Below, in pieces: positions 1 through 7,349 of a stretch of DNA of 11,833 nucleotides; within the stretch, counting starts at the first letter, position 1, and each line of letters opens with the position of its first letter. This DNA is from Verrucomicrobiota bacterium (GTDB taxonomy: Bacteria; Verrucomicrobiota; Verrucomicrobiia; Opitutales; Opitutaceae). The notes below the pieces were generated by a model. It worked only from the letters and a program-made list of their open reading frames with translations. It was not told the origin of the DNA and searched no databases. The stretch is from NCBI GenBank assembly GCA_030832235.1, contig JAURJO010000386.1, positions 1 to 11,833 of the forward strand. Reading direction: 5' to 3'. The position numbers and the translations under genes were made by a program.

Positions 1-2238
1 CAGCGTTGGTGCGGGCCGCAGGCGCCGGTTTTTCTTCAGCTCACGCGCGCCCAGCTGCGGGAACTCTCGGCGGCCGCCGGCGCGGAACCGGTCTTCGTGG
101 AGAACGGCCGCGCCGGAGCCTGGAGCCATTCCGCGCTGCTGACGGAGCCGGCGAAGGCGGCCGCGGGAAAAACCGACGCTAAGCCCACGGTCGCCCCAAC
201 CCGTCCCGCGGGGGAGACCCCGATGACCGTCGACGGCAGCGAGCATTACCTCGCCATTACCCTGCCCTCGCGCGAACACCCCCGTCACGACGAGGCGCGC
301 GAACTCCTGCGGGAGGCGGGATTCTCGCTCGAACCCGCCACGCGCAAATGGTGGCTCCGCGATCGGCACAGGACCCTGACGTTCCTCGCGACGCACCGCG
401 ACCGGCTCGAGAAGGCGTTCGGTGCGGAATTCACCCCGGGCTTCGTGACCCGCACCGCGCACCTGCGTGTCGCGGTAATCACGGCGGAGGTCACCGCCGC
501 GGGTGAAGGCTTCGACGTGTCGCTCGGATTGAAAGCGGAGGCCGCGACCGAACCGGCGCTGCGCGCGGCGATTTCCGCCGATCGCGCCTACGCGGAACAC
601 GGTGGCCAGGTGATCCTGTTGAATCCCGGCCACGTGCGGACGCTCGCGGCCGCGCAACGGAAACTCGTCGGCGACCCCAATGCGCCGCTGGGCGCACGTC
701 GCGTGGAGCGTCTGCCCGCCGCTCGCGCGACCGAAGTTTCCGAACTGCTGGAGGAGATTTCCCCGGGCTACGAGGCGCCCGATATCTGGCGCAAACGCGG
801 AACCGCGCTCCGCGACCTCACCCGGCTGGAGCCGGCTCCGGTTCCCGCCCCGCTCGACCTCCAATTGCGTCCGTATCAGCGGCTGGGCGTGGCGTGGCTC
901 TGGCACCTGCGAGCCCATGGACTAGGCGGAATCCTGGCGGACGAGATGGGACTCGGAAAAACCGCCCAGGCCCTCGCGCTGTTGTCGGCCGCGGCGGCGC
1001 GCGGCGGCGGCACGGCGCTTGTGGTCTGCCCCGCCTCGCTCCTGGAGAACTGGCGGCGGGAGTCCGCGCGTTTCGCGCCGGAACTGCGGGTGTTCGTGCA
1101 CCACGGCACGAAAAGGCTCGGTTCGCCGGCGGACGTCGCCGGGCTGAACCTGGTCATCACGAGTTACGGCACCCTTGCGCGGGATCGCGCGCTGTTCGCC
1201 GGGCCAAGCTTCGCGATCGTCGTCGCCGACGAGGCGCAGCACATCAAGAATCGCCGTTCGCAGAACGCCGCCGCGCTGCGCGCGCTCCGGGCGGACGCGC
1301 GCTTCCTGCTCACCGGCACGCCGATTGAGAACTCCCTCGACGACCTGCGCTCGCTGTTCGCGTTTCTTTTGCCCGGCTACCTGCCGCCGGTGCCGTCGGA
1401 TGTCCGCGGCGAGGAGAAGGCGTGGCACAACGAGCGTCTGCGGGCGCAGGCGGCGCCTTACATCCTGCGACGGACAAAGCGCGCGGTGGCGCCCGAACTG
1501 CCCGCGCGCATCGAGCAGGTCGTGTGGTGCGAGCTCTCCACGGACCAGGCCGCCGCCTACCGCGAAATCCAGGAGCGCGGCGAACGCGAGCTGCTCGATC
1601 TCGAGGCCGGCGGCGCGAACGAAGGCCGGCTCAAACTCGCGGCGCTCACCCAACTGCTCCGCCTGCGCCAGCTCTGCTGCGACCCCCGGCTGCTCAAGAC
1701 GGCCGAGGAGGTGACTCCGGCGTCCGCCAAGCTCGAGGCCTTCCAGGAGCTTTTGGCGCAAGCGGTCGACGACGGCCACCGACTGCTCGTTTTCTCGCAG
1801 TTCACCACGCTGCTACGGCTCCTGCGCGAGGACCTCACGGCGCAGGGCATCGAGACTTGCTATCTCGACGGCGCCATGGCTCCCCGCGCGCGCCAGGCCG
1901 AGGTGGATCGCTTCCAAGCGGACGCCGCCGTTCCGGTCTTCCTGCTGTCGCTCAAGGCGGGAGGCACCGGACTCAATCTCACCGGGGCCGACACCGTCGT
2001 GCACTATGACCCGTGGTGGAACCCGGCGGCGGAGGCGCAAGCGACGGATCGCGCGCATCGCATCGGCCAGACCCGCGTGGTCACGAGTTACAAGCTGATC
2101 GCCGCGGGCACCGTCGAGGAAAAGGTCCTCGCGTTGCAGGACGAGAAGCGCGCGCTGCTCGCCGATGTTTTCGAGGCGAGCGACGCCCTCGCCTCGAAAC
2201 TTTCCCTCGCCGATCTCCGCTCCTTGCTCCACCCGTAG
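1..2238 (+). CDS. SNF2-family DEAD/DEAH-box ATPase (helicase-like), 5' end outside window
   Basis: This is the C-terminal 745 codons of a SNF2/Rad54-type superfamily 2 ATPase, a double-stranded-DNA translocase that remodels protein-DNA complexes. The frame is open from base 1 without a stop, so the GTG at 97 is probably internal and the true start lies upstream. The N-terminal third (to about 860) is not a motif I recognise. The SNF2 ATPase lobe runs from LRPYQRLGVAWL (about 865) to about 1500, with Walker A DEMGLGKT (940-963), Walker B DEAQ (1228-1239) and LTGTPIENS (from 1309). The helicase C lobe (about 1729-2130) has LVFSQF, SLKAGGTGLNLTGAD, DPWWNP and the arginine-finger motif ATDRAHRIGQ (2041-2070). 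All catalytic motifs are intact. No methylase, nuclease or other defence gene lies nearby, so a general DNA-metabolism role is more likely than phage defence. The exact substrate is unknown. Confidence 0.93.
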   Translation, partial: QRWCGPQAPVFLQLTRAQLRELSAAAGAEPVFVENGRAGAWSHSALLTEPAKAAAGKTDAKPTVAPTRPAGETPMTVDGSEHYLAITLPSREHPRHDEARELLREAGFSLEPATRKWWLRDRHRTLTFLATHRDRLEKAFGAEFTPGFVTRTAHLRVAVITAEVTAAGEGFDVSLGLKAEAATEPALRAAISADRAYAEHGGQVILLNPGHVRTLAAAQRKLVGDPNAPLGARRVERLPAARATEVSELLEEISPGYEAPDIWRKRGTALRDLTRLEPAPVPAPLDLQLRPYQRLGVAWLWHLRAHGLGGILADEMGLGKTAQALALLSAAAARGGGTALVVCPASLLENWRRESARFAPELRVFVHHGTKRLGSPADVAGLNLVITSYGTLARDRALFAGPSFAIVVADEAQHIKNRRSQNAAALRALRADARFLLTGTPIENSLDDLRSLFAFLLPGYLPPVPSDVRGEEKAWHNERLRAQAAPYILRRTKRAVAPELPARIEQVVWCELSTDQAAAYREIQERGERELLDLEAGGANEGRLKLAALTQLLRLRQLCCDPRLLKTAEEVTPASAKLEAFQELLAQAVDDGHRLLVFSQFTTLLRLLREDLTAQGIETCYLDGAMAPRARQAEVDRFQADAAVPVFLLSLKAGGTGLNLTGADTVVHYDPWWNPAAEAQATDRAHRIGQTRVVTSYKLIAAGTVEEKVLALQDEKRALLADVFEASDALASKLSLADLRSLLHP

Positions 2239-2244
2239 TCGCCC

Positions 2245-3069
2245 ATGCTACGATTATTCTCCATCCCGGGCGGCGTCGTCGTCGAGGATGCCGGACGCCT
2301 CTTCCGCACGATGGCGCTCACGCTGGATCAAGTGTTTCGCGCCGCTTCGCCCACCGCGGAGGTTCGCTCCGCGCTCGCCGCGGCGGACGTCGTCACCCTG
2401 CCCGCCGAACTCCTCGCTCCCATTCAATCCCAGGAAGTGTGGGCGGCCGGAGTCACCTACCTGCGGAGCAAGTCGGCCCGTATGGCGGAGTCGAAGGACG
2501 CCGGCGGCGGCAGCTTCTACGACCGCGTCTACGACGCGGAGCGGCCGGAGATCTTCTTCAAGGCCACGCCGCACCGGGTCGCGGGCCCGGGCGGCCTGGT
2601 GCGCATCCGCGGCGACGGCAAATGGAACGTTCCCGAGCCTGAGCTCACGCTGGCGATCAACTCGGCCGGGCGGATCTTCGGCTACACGATCGGCAACGAC
2701 ATGAGCTCGCGCGACATCGAGGGGGAGAACCCGCTCTATCTGCCGCAGGCCAAGGTCTACGACCGCTCGGCTGCGCTGGGACCGTGCCTGGTCATCACCG
2801 ATACGCCACCGGGCGCCGAGACCGCCATCGGGCTTTCAATCCGCCGCGACGGAGCGGAGGTCTTCCGCGGCGAGACAAGCGTCGGTCGCATCAAGCGCCC
2901 GCTCGCCTCGCTCGCGGAATGGCTGTTCCGGGAGAATACATTTCCGAACGGTGCCTACCTGATGACGGGCACCGGCGTCGTACCCCCGGACGAATTCACG
3001 CTGCGCTCCGGCGACGAGATCCGCATCCGCATCGAGCCGGTCGGCGAGTTGGTGAACCGGGTGGCCTGA
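2245..3069 (+). CDS. FAH-family enzyme, probable 2-dehydro-3-deoxy-D-arabinonate dehydratase-like
   Basis: A 274-aa protein of the fumarylacetoacetate hydrolase superfamily, cytosolic enzymes that use Mg2+ to act on 2-keto acids. The closest relative I recall is Sulfolobus KdaD, which dehydrates 2-keto-3-deoxy-D-arabinonate to 2-oxoglutarate semialdehyde. The shared blocks are YDAERPEIFFKATPHR, PEPEL, GYTIGNDMSSRD, IEGENPLYLPQAKVYD and the late TGTGVVPPDEF. The expected metal ligands are present as E131, E133 and D152, with the same 2- and 19-residue spacing as E143, E145 and D164 in KdaD. The ATG at 2245 fits the family N-terminus (MLRLFSIPGG); there is no Shine-Dalgarno sequence. It starts 6 nt after the helicase stop, so the two may be co-transcribed. 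No sugar-acid dehydrogenase or transporter is adjacent. Another 2-keto-3-deoxy acid, or a related FAH activity, remains possible. Confidence 0.88.
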   Translation: MLRLFSIPGGVVVEDAGRLFRTMALTLDQVFRAASPTAEVRSALAAADVVTLPAELLAPIQSQEVWAAGVTYLRSKSARMAESKDAGGGSFYDRVYDAERPEIFFKATPHRVAGPGGLVRIRGDGKWNVPEPELTLAINSAGRIFGYTIGNDMSSRDIEGENPLYLPQAKVYDRSAALGPCLVITDTPPGAETAIGLSIRRDGAEVFRGETSVGRIKRPLASLAEWLFRENTFPNGAYLMTGTGVVPPDEFTLRSGDEIRIRIEPVGELVNRVA

Positions 3070-3082
3070 ACCGGCGGCGGAA

Positions 3083-4147
3083 TCAGAACACCTGGCGCGC
3101 CGACACGCCCCGCGCGATCTCCGCGGCCAGGAACGGTCCGCGGAAAATCATGCCGGTGTAGATCTGCACGAGCTTCGCGCCCGCATCGAGTTTCTCGGCC
3201 GCCGCCTCGGGGCAATCGATGCCGCCCACCCCGATGATCGGCAGCCGACCGCGGGTGGCGCGTGAGATGTACCGGATGATCTCCGTCGAGCGCTCGCGCA
3301 AGGGAAGCCCGCTCAGGCCGCCCGCCTCGTTGACTCCGGCGAAGAACCCCGGTCGCGCCAGCGTGGTGTTGGTCGCGATGATACCGTCGAGCCTGTGCTC
3401 GGCGATGACCGAGAGCACGGCGTCGATCTGCGGCCAAGTGAGATCCGGGGCGATCTTCAGCAGCACCGGAACATGGCGGCCGCCCGGCTTCACCGCGCGC
3501 CCGCGGTTGGCGGCGGTTACCGCCGCGAGCAACTCTCGCAGCCGCGACTCGTCCTGGAGCTGACGCAGGTTGGGGGTATTCGGACTCGAGACGTTTAGCA
3601 CAACGTAGTCGGCGAAATCCGCCAACCGCGCGAAACTCGCGAGGTAATCGGCGGTCGCCTCCTCGATGGGGGTGACCTTCGACTTGCCCAGATTGACCCC
3701 CAGCGGAATCCGGCGCTCCGCCCCGCGAGGCTGGTGCGCAAGCCGCTCCGCCATCGCCTCCGAGCCGCCGTTGTTGAAGCCCATCCGGTTGATGACCGCA
3801 CCTTCACCCGCGTAGCGAAACGCGCGCGGACGCGGGTTGCCGGGCTGCGGCAGCGCCGTGACCGTGCCGACCTCGACATGTCCGAAACCCAAGGCCGCGG
3901 CCGCGGGCCAGGCGCGGGCATCCTTGTCGAATCCCGCGGCGAGGCCCACCGCGTTGGGAAAAGTCAGTCCAAACGCCTCGACCGGCCGCACGGTCCGCAG
4001 ATGCGCCGCCATGCTGCGTTCGAGCACAGCGCGCAAAGGGGCGAGGCGGGCCAGCCACTCCATCGAGTGGACTCCCAACTCGTGCGCGCGCTCGGCGTCG
4101 CAGCGAAACAGCAGAGGACGGACCATGCCTTCGTACCATTTTCCCAT
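3083..4147 (-). CDS. pyrD: dihydroorotate dehydrogenase (quinone), class 2
   Basis: This FMN enzyme oxidises dihydroorotate to orotate, the fourth step of pyrimidine synthesis, and passes electrons to membrane quinone. The 354-aa length is close to the class 2 norm. Residues 1-45 (including YEGMVRPLLFRCDAERAHELG) form the N-terminal helical region that docks class 2 enzymes on the membrane. Next come GLAAGFDKD (K75), the orotate-binding NRMGFNN (120-126), GVNLGKSK, the class 2 catalytic loop NVSSPNTPNLRQLQ with base S188 flanked by N185 and N190, K231, ATNTT (from 258), and the FMN phosphate-binding GVGGI and YTGMIFRGP. A serine rather than cysteine base excludes class 1. The ATG at 4147 gives the expected N-terminus; no Shine-Dalgarno sequence is visible. 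The gene converges on the FAH gene with 13 nt between stops, and no terminator is seen there. Confidence 0.97.
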   Translation of the reverse strand: MGKWYEGMVRPLLFRCDAERAHELGVHSMEWLARLAPLRAVLERSMAAHLRTVRPVEAFGLTFPNAVGLAAGFDKDARAWPAAAALGFGHVEVGTVTALPQPGNPRPRAFRYAGEGAVINRMGFNNGGSEAMAERLAHQPRGAERRIPLGVNLGKSKVTPIEEATADYLASFARLADFADYVVLNVSSPNTPNLRQLQDESRLRELLAAVTAANRGRAVKPGGRHVPVLLKIAPDLTWPQIDAVLSVIAEHRLDGIIATNTTLARPGFFAGVNEAGGLSGLPLRERSTEIIRYISRATRGRLPIIGVGGIDCPEAAAEKLDAGAKLVQIYTGMIFRGPFLAAEIARGVSARQVF

Positions 4148-4338
4148 CCCGCGAACGTGGGTTCGTGCGGGCCGCTTGGCAAGGACCGCGGAATGCCGGA
4201 AACCGCGATTTCAGAGGGCTTTCCGCGTTCCCAACATCGGTCGGATGACGGAGTTTGGCGCGTCAGTTTTGTGCTTGTTTTTTGAGACCTCACTAGCACG
4301 CTGCGCGAAAATTTCCTTCGCAAGCTCCTGATTTCCAT
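4148..4338. promoter_or_regulatory. divergent intergenic region, probable promoters of pyrD and the acidic-tail gene
   Basis: This 191-nt gap separates two divergent starts, so it should hold promoters for both genes. Its right part is the most AT-rich stretch nearby, with a T-rich run at about 4266-4283. I could not place a convincing -35/-10 pair: TTGTGC at 4269-4274 has only the poor hexamer ACTAGC at standard spacing. No start in this region has a Shine-Dalgarno sequence. Confidence 0.35.
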
Positions 4339-5133
4339 ATGGCAAAAGCAATTTCCGCTCTCGATTGGTGCGTCGTCCGCCTCGGTGAAGACCACAACTG
4401 GTGGGTCGCCGAAACCAGCGATCCCGTGCGCTGGGATGTGGATGGCCTGAGCATCGTTGATCCGCGCCAGGTCCAACACCTGATCGAACTCGTCGATCCG
4501 CTGCGCGATTACGGGTTCGACCAGGATGTCTTTGACGCGGCCTTCATCCCCTTCCGCATCGAAAAGGATCTCGGCAGCGGCAAGGTGCGACTAAAGCGCA
4601 TGAAGGAGTCGTTGTTCGACTCGGACGAGAAGCTGTTCGCCCTGCCTGACATCCTCGACGAGGAGAACGGGCCCTTCGCCGATCTGCTCGACCACCTCAC
4701 GCGCTGCCGCGTGAAGATGCTGAACGACCTCTTCAAGTTCGAGTCCAAGCTCACCGTCGACGAGGTCGAGGAGGTCATCCGTGAGGACCAGAACAGCAGC
4801 TTCATCCAGGGCCAGGCCATCCACTGCTTCACCGAACTCACCGACATCCTCGACTACATCCCCGAGGGTTACGACAGCGACGAGGACGCTCCTGTGAAGC
4901 GCGAGGACGACACCGAGGACGAGGACCTGCCCGAGGTCGACGAGGAGGACGAGGCCAAGCTCAAGAACGACGAATCCCTGAAATGGGACGAGGACGAGGG
5001 CGACGAAGATTCCGAAGACGGCGAGGGTAAGGACAAAGAAAAGGAGAAGGATGAGGACGAGGAGGAGTCCGAAGAGGACGACTCCGATGGAGAGGGCCGT
5101 CGTCCCCGCTCCAAATCCAAGGGCAAGCGCTGA
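4339..5133 (+). CDS. conserved-looking hypothetical protein with acidic disordered C-terminal tail
   Basis: I do not recognise this 264-aa protein. Residues 1 to about 175 look like a folded, soluble, mainly helical domain, with a W-rich start (LDWCVVRLGEDHNWWVAE), the segment DPRQVQHLIELVDPLRDYGF, and LLDHLTRCRVKMLNDLFKFE. It has no signal peptide or membrane segment. From G177 to the end (88 residues) it is low-complexity: 44 residues are Asp or Glu, with interspersed Lys and Ser. The protein ends in a basic patch, RRPRSKSKGKR. Acidic tails with a basic end occur in histone chaperones and other proteins that bind basic or nucleic-acid partners, but any such role here is a guess. Base composition and codon use match the neighbours, so the frame is credible. 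It appears to be a single-gene unit, with pyrD divergent upstream and a converging gene downstream. Confidence 0.85.
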   Translation: MAKAISALDWCVVRLGEDHNWWVAETSDPVRWDVDGLSIVDPRQVQHLIELVDPLRDYGFDQDVFDAAFIPFRIEKDLGSGKVRLKRMKESLFDSDEKLFALPDILDEENGPFADLLDHLTRCRVKMLNDLFKFESKLTVDEVEEVIREDQNSSFIQGQAIHCFTELTDILDYIPEGYDSDEDAPVKREDDTEDEDLPEVDEEDEAKLKNDESLKWDEDEGDEDSEDGEGKDKEKEKDEDEEESEEDDSDGEGRRPRSKSKGKR

Positions 5134-5145
5134 GTTCCCGCCGCG

Positions 5146-5166
5146 GGGTCCCGGGCGTCGGGACCC
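5146..5166. terminator. possible hairpin terminator between convergent genes
   Basis: A perfect 7-bp inverted repeat, GGGTCCC (5146-5152) and GGGACCC (5160-5166), with a 7-nt loop, lies 12 nt after the acidic-tail stop and 12 nt beyond the rluA-type gene stop on the other strand. Neither strand has a T-run after the stem, so intrinsic termination would be weak. It may instead help transcripts from both sides end. Confidence 0.4.
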
Positions 5167-5178
5167 TCGCGCAGGTTA

Positions 5179-6006
5179 TTACGGGACGATTGTAATGGCC
5201 CGTTCCCGGCAAAACATCCGCAGGTCCGGCGCCAGGGAAGCTTGGAAGACCATTCCGATCCCGGCGGGACGCAAATCGATCTCGGCGCAGTGCAGAGCCT
5301 GACGTGAAAGGAGCAAACGCGTCGCGAGGGAATCCGTCCACCCCGTGTCGATAAACTCGAGATAGAGCCGCGCGTCGGGCCCGTAGATCTTGTCGCCAAC
5401 GACAGGGTGCCCCAGCCAGTGCGCGTGGGCGCGGATCTGATGCTTGCGTCCGGTCTCGAGCATCACGTCGACCAGCGTGAATTCCCCTCCGGGCGAGGAG
5501 GCCAAGGGCCGGAAGACGGTGGCCGCTTCCTTCCCTTCTCCGGCGGGAACCACCGTCGATTTCACAAACACCGGACTGGTCACGTCATCGCCCAGGGCCC
5601 GGTCCACGCGCACCTCATCGGAAAGGCGGCCGGTGAGGATCGCCTGGTAACGTTTCCCGATCCGCCGGCGCTGCAGCGCGGTCTGCAGCCGGCTCGCCAT
5701 CGCGGAAGTCTTGGCCAGCACGACGACTCCGCTGGTCTCACGATCGAGGCGGAAGATGAGGTGCACCGTCGGCAGCCCCGTGTGCTCGCGCAACGCTCCG
5801 ACGAGGCTCGACCACGGCCCGGCCTTTGACGGATGGCAAACCACGTCGCCCGGCTTATCCACCACGAGCAAGTCCTCGTCCTCATGCAGGATCCAGCGGT
5901 GGATTTCCTCCGGCGCGATCAGCCGCACGCGCGCCGGCGTTTTCGGTCGTCGCGGCCAGGCACATGCGCGGCCGGCGATGATCTCCTCCGGCTCCGGAGC
6001 GCTCAC
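5179..6006 (-). CDS. RluA-family RNA pseudouridine synthase
   Basis: A 275-aa enzyme that isomerises specific uridines in RNA to pseudouridine. The catalytic motif is HLIFRLDRETSG, with the nucleophile aspartate at D88. Other family blocks are LLVVDKPGDVVCHPS (from about 46), GKRYQAILTGR, and the C-terminal TGRKHQIRAHAHWLGHPVVGDKIYG. The N-terminus has no S4 RNA-binding domain, so it is of the compact RluA type rather than RluC/RluD. The target could be rRNA or tRNA and cannot be fixed from sequence. The start is GTG at 6006 and overlaps the stop of the SDR gene as GTGA (6003-6006), so translation is probably coupled to that gene. The stop is TAA at 5179-5181. No internal Shine-Dalgarno sequence is seen. 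Confidence 0.93.
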   Translation of the reverse strand: MSAPEPEEIIAGRACAWPRRPKTPARVRLIAPEEIHRWILHEDEDLLVVDKPGDVVCHPSKAGPWSSLVGALREHTGLPTVHLIFRLDRETSGVVVLAKTSAMASRLQTALQRRRIGKRYQAILTGRLSDEVRVDRALGDDVTSPVFVKSTVVPAGEGKEAATVFRPLASSPGGEFTLVDVMLETGRKHQIRAHAHWLGHPVVGDKIYGPDARLYLEFIDTGWTDSLATRLLLSRQALHCAEIDLRPAGIGMVFQASLAPDLRMFCRERAITIVP

Positions 6007-6830
6007 GACGATCCCGGCACGCGCCGTTCCATCGCGCCGCGGGCGATCCTGGCCGCCAGCGCTTTGGGCAGCAACGATCCGGCGACGCCCGCGAGAAGGT
6101 TACCCCACCCCGGAACAACGTTGGCTCGTGAGCCCGCCAACGCGGTGAAAGCCGCGTCAACCACCTCGTCGGGCGACATGCCCCGGCGCGCGATGGCGTC
6201 CGGCGCCGCGGCGCCGGTGCCCGTGAAAAACTCCGTGCGCGTGGTACCCGGGGAAACCGCGAGCACGCGCACCGGGGTGCCGCGCATCTCCTCCGCGAGC
6301 GCGACCGACCAGTTCAGCAGGAAGGCCTTGCTGGCGCCGTAGGTCGCGCAAAACGGCGTCGGAGCGTACGCCACCACCGAGGCGACGTTGATGATCGCGC
6401 CGCCGCGCTCCCGCAGGCACGGCAGCAGCCGCGCGGTCAGATCGACCACCGCGCGCACATTCACATCGATGATCTCCAGTTGCCGTGCGGCGGAGGGCGC
6501 GGGGAAGCGGCCGAAGCCCCCGATGCCGCTGTTGTTGACCAGCAGCACCCGGCCCGCAGTCGCCTCCGATCCCAGCGTCGCGAGCACCCGGTCCGCCGCG
6601 GCGGCGATCTCCTCCTCGCGCGCGAGGTCGCAGGCGAAGTGCCGCACCGGATGTGCGGAATTTGCCGCAAAATCCGCGCATGGATTCCGGCGCGAAAGGT
6701 TGCAAATCAACATTCCGGGATTACCTATCTGGAGAAGACGAATGAACGATTTTCCAAGACCGGAAGATCCACCCGTCACAACGGCGGCGGAAAAGGTTTG
6801 GAGAAGTTCCTTGGTCCCGGAGGTAGGCAT
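6003..6830 (-). CDS. short-chain dehydrogenase/reductase (SDR)
   Basis: A 275-aa classical SDR, a soluble Rossmann-fold oxidoreductase using NAD(H) or NADP(H). The cofactor loop is TGGSSGLG (19-26), and the structural motif is NNSG (99-102, usually NNAG). The catalytic Ser-Tyr-Lys residues are S151, Y164 and K168 (YGASK), and SPGTTRTEFF follows the active site. The C-terminal part from about 240 is hydrophobic and Ala/Leu-rich (LLAGVAGSLLPKALAARIARG), as in SDRs of the DltE/lipid-associated type, so a lipid or fatty-acyl substrate is possible but unproven. The only ATG that keeps the first beta strand is at 6830; there is no Shine-Dalgarno sequence. The 5' end is lower in GC than the rest. 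It is the first gene of a two-gene unit with the pseudouridine synthase and is divergent from hpf. Confidence 0.92.
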   Translation of the reverse strand: MPTSGTKELLQTFSAAVVTGGSSGLGKSFIRLLQIGNPGMLICNLSRRNPCADFAANSAHPVRHFACDLAREEEIAAAADRVLATLGSEATAGRVLLVNNSGIGGFGRFPAPSAARQLEIIDVNVRAVVDLTARLLPCLRERGGAIINVASVVAYAPTPFCATYGASKAFLLNWSVALAEEMRGTPVRVLAVSPGTTRTEFFTGTGAAAPDAIARRGMSPDEVVDAAFTALAGSRANVVPGWGNLLAGVAGSLLPKALAARIARGAMERRVPGSS

Positions 6831-6883
6831 GAATTTTCACGGCGACGGGGCTCTTCCCGGCGTCGTTTCAACCGAACCCATAC

Positions 6884-6887
6884 GGAG
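6884..6887 (+). promoter_or_regulatory. Shine-Dalgarno of hpf
   Basis: GGAG lies 4 nt before the ATG at 6892 and supports that start, which matches the family N-terminus. A second, stronger GGAGG at 6819-6823 precedes an in-frame ATG at 6829 that would add 21 residues. Family length argues against that longer form. Confidence 0.55.
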
Positions 6888-6891
6888 AAAC

Positions 6892-7266
6892 ATGAACAGC
6901 CAAAATACCCACGAAGTTATCGTGTCCGGCATCCACCTCGAGCTCACGCCGTCCCTCAAGACGTACGTGCGCGAGAAGGCCGAGCGATTGTTTCGCCACG
7001 AGGAACGGATCATCCGGCTCCGCGTGGAGCTGGAGTGTGACCGGAGCCCCGCCGCGGGCGTGCAGTTCGCGGCCAAGGGCCACATCGAGATCCACGGCCC
7101 CGACATGAACGCGTCGGTGCGCGCGGACGAGTGCCACAAGGCGATCGCCATGCTCATCGACAAGCTCGACCGGATGCTGCAGCGCCGGCATCAGCTGCTG
7201 CGCGTGAAGCGCAATCACCCGCACGCCGTCGAGTTTGAGGCCGACCTCCCGAAGGTGCCGGCCTGA
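6892..7266 (+). CDS. hpf: ribosome hibernation promoting factor, short form (HPF/YfiA family)
   Basis: A 124-aa protein that binds the small-subunit decoding groove and stores ribosomes in an inactive state during slow growth or stress. The whole length is the S30AE/HPF domain: IVSGIHLELTPSLKTYVREK, then FRHEERIIRLRVELE, AKGHIEIHGPDMNASVRAD, and the last helix AIAMLIDKLDRMLQRRHQLL. The ribosome-contacting basic residues at the C-terminal helix (RRH, KRNH) are present. It ends at KVPA without the C-terminal dimerisation domain of long HPF, so it is the short type; whether it acts like HPF (100S dimers) or YfiA (monomer storage) cannot be read from sequence. The frame continues upstream through the antisense of the SDR gene, but only the ATG at 6892 gives the normal N-terminus. 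It is a monocistronic unit ending at the terminator at 7293-7321. Confidence 0.95.
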   Translation: MNSQNTHEVIVSGIHLELTPSLKTYVREKAERLFRHEERIIRLRVELECDRSPAAGVQFAAKGHIEIHGPDMNASVRADECHKAIAMLIDKLDRMLQRRHQLLRVKRNHPHAVEFEADLPKVPA

Positions 7267-7292
7267 GCCCGCCGCTTCCCTTTGACCGCGAG

Positions 7293-7321
7293 GCCCGCCG
7301 CTCTCCCGCGGCGGGCTTTTT
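7293..7321 (+). terminator. rho-independent terminator of hpf
   Basis: A perfect 9-bp GC stem, GCCCGCCGC (7293-7301) and GCGGCGGGC (7308-7316), with a 6-nt loop is followed directly by TTTTT (7317-7321), 27 nt after the hpf stop. On the minus strand there is no T-run, so it should act only on hpf. The 5' arm sequence also occurs at 7267-7275. Confidence 0.93.
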
Positions 7322-7349
7322 CATGCCCGGAGCACGGAACGCGGCGCGT

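Noticed and set aside
97..99. GTG as the start of the SNF2-type gene
   Set aside because: The frame is open back to base 1 and reads as plausible protein, so the gene most likely starts outside the window.
922..1779. A 285-codon frame on the minus strand
   Set aside because: It is antisense to the SNF2 ATPase core, whose motifs are intact, and its product has no recognisable domain.
1..3069. Helicase-led defence island
   Set aside because: The SNF2 ATPase has no nuclease, methylase, phospholipase D or other defence partner within view; its neighbours are metabolic genes.
6688..6703. sigma-54-like site for hpf: CGG, then TTGC
   Set aside because: The GG and GC elements are 11 nt apart instead of the strict 10, and the other consensus bases match poorly.
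6388..6891. Upstream extension of the hpf frame by 168 codons
   Set aside because: It is antisense to the SDR gene, and HPF proteins of this type are about 110-130 residues.
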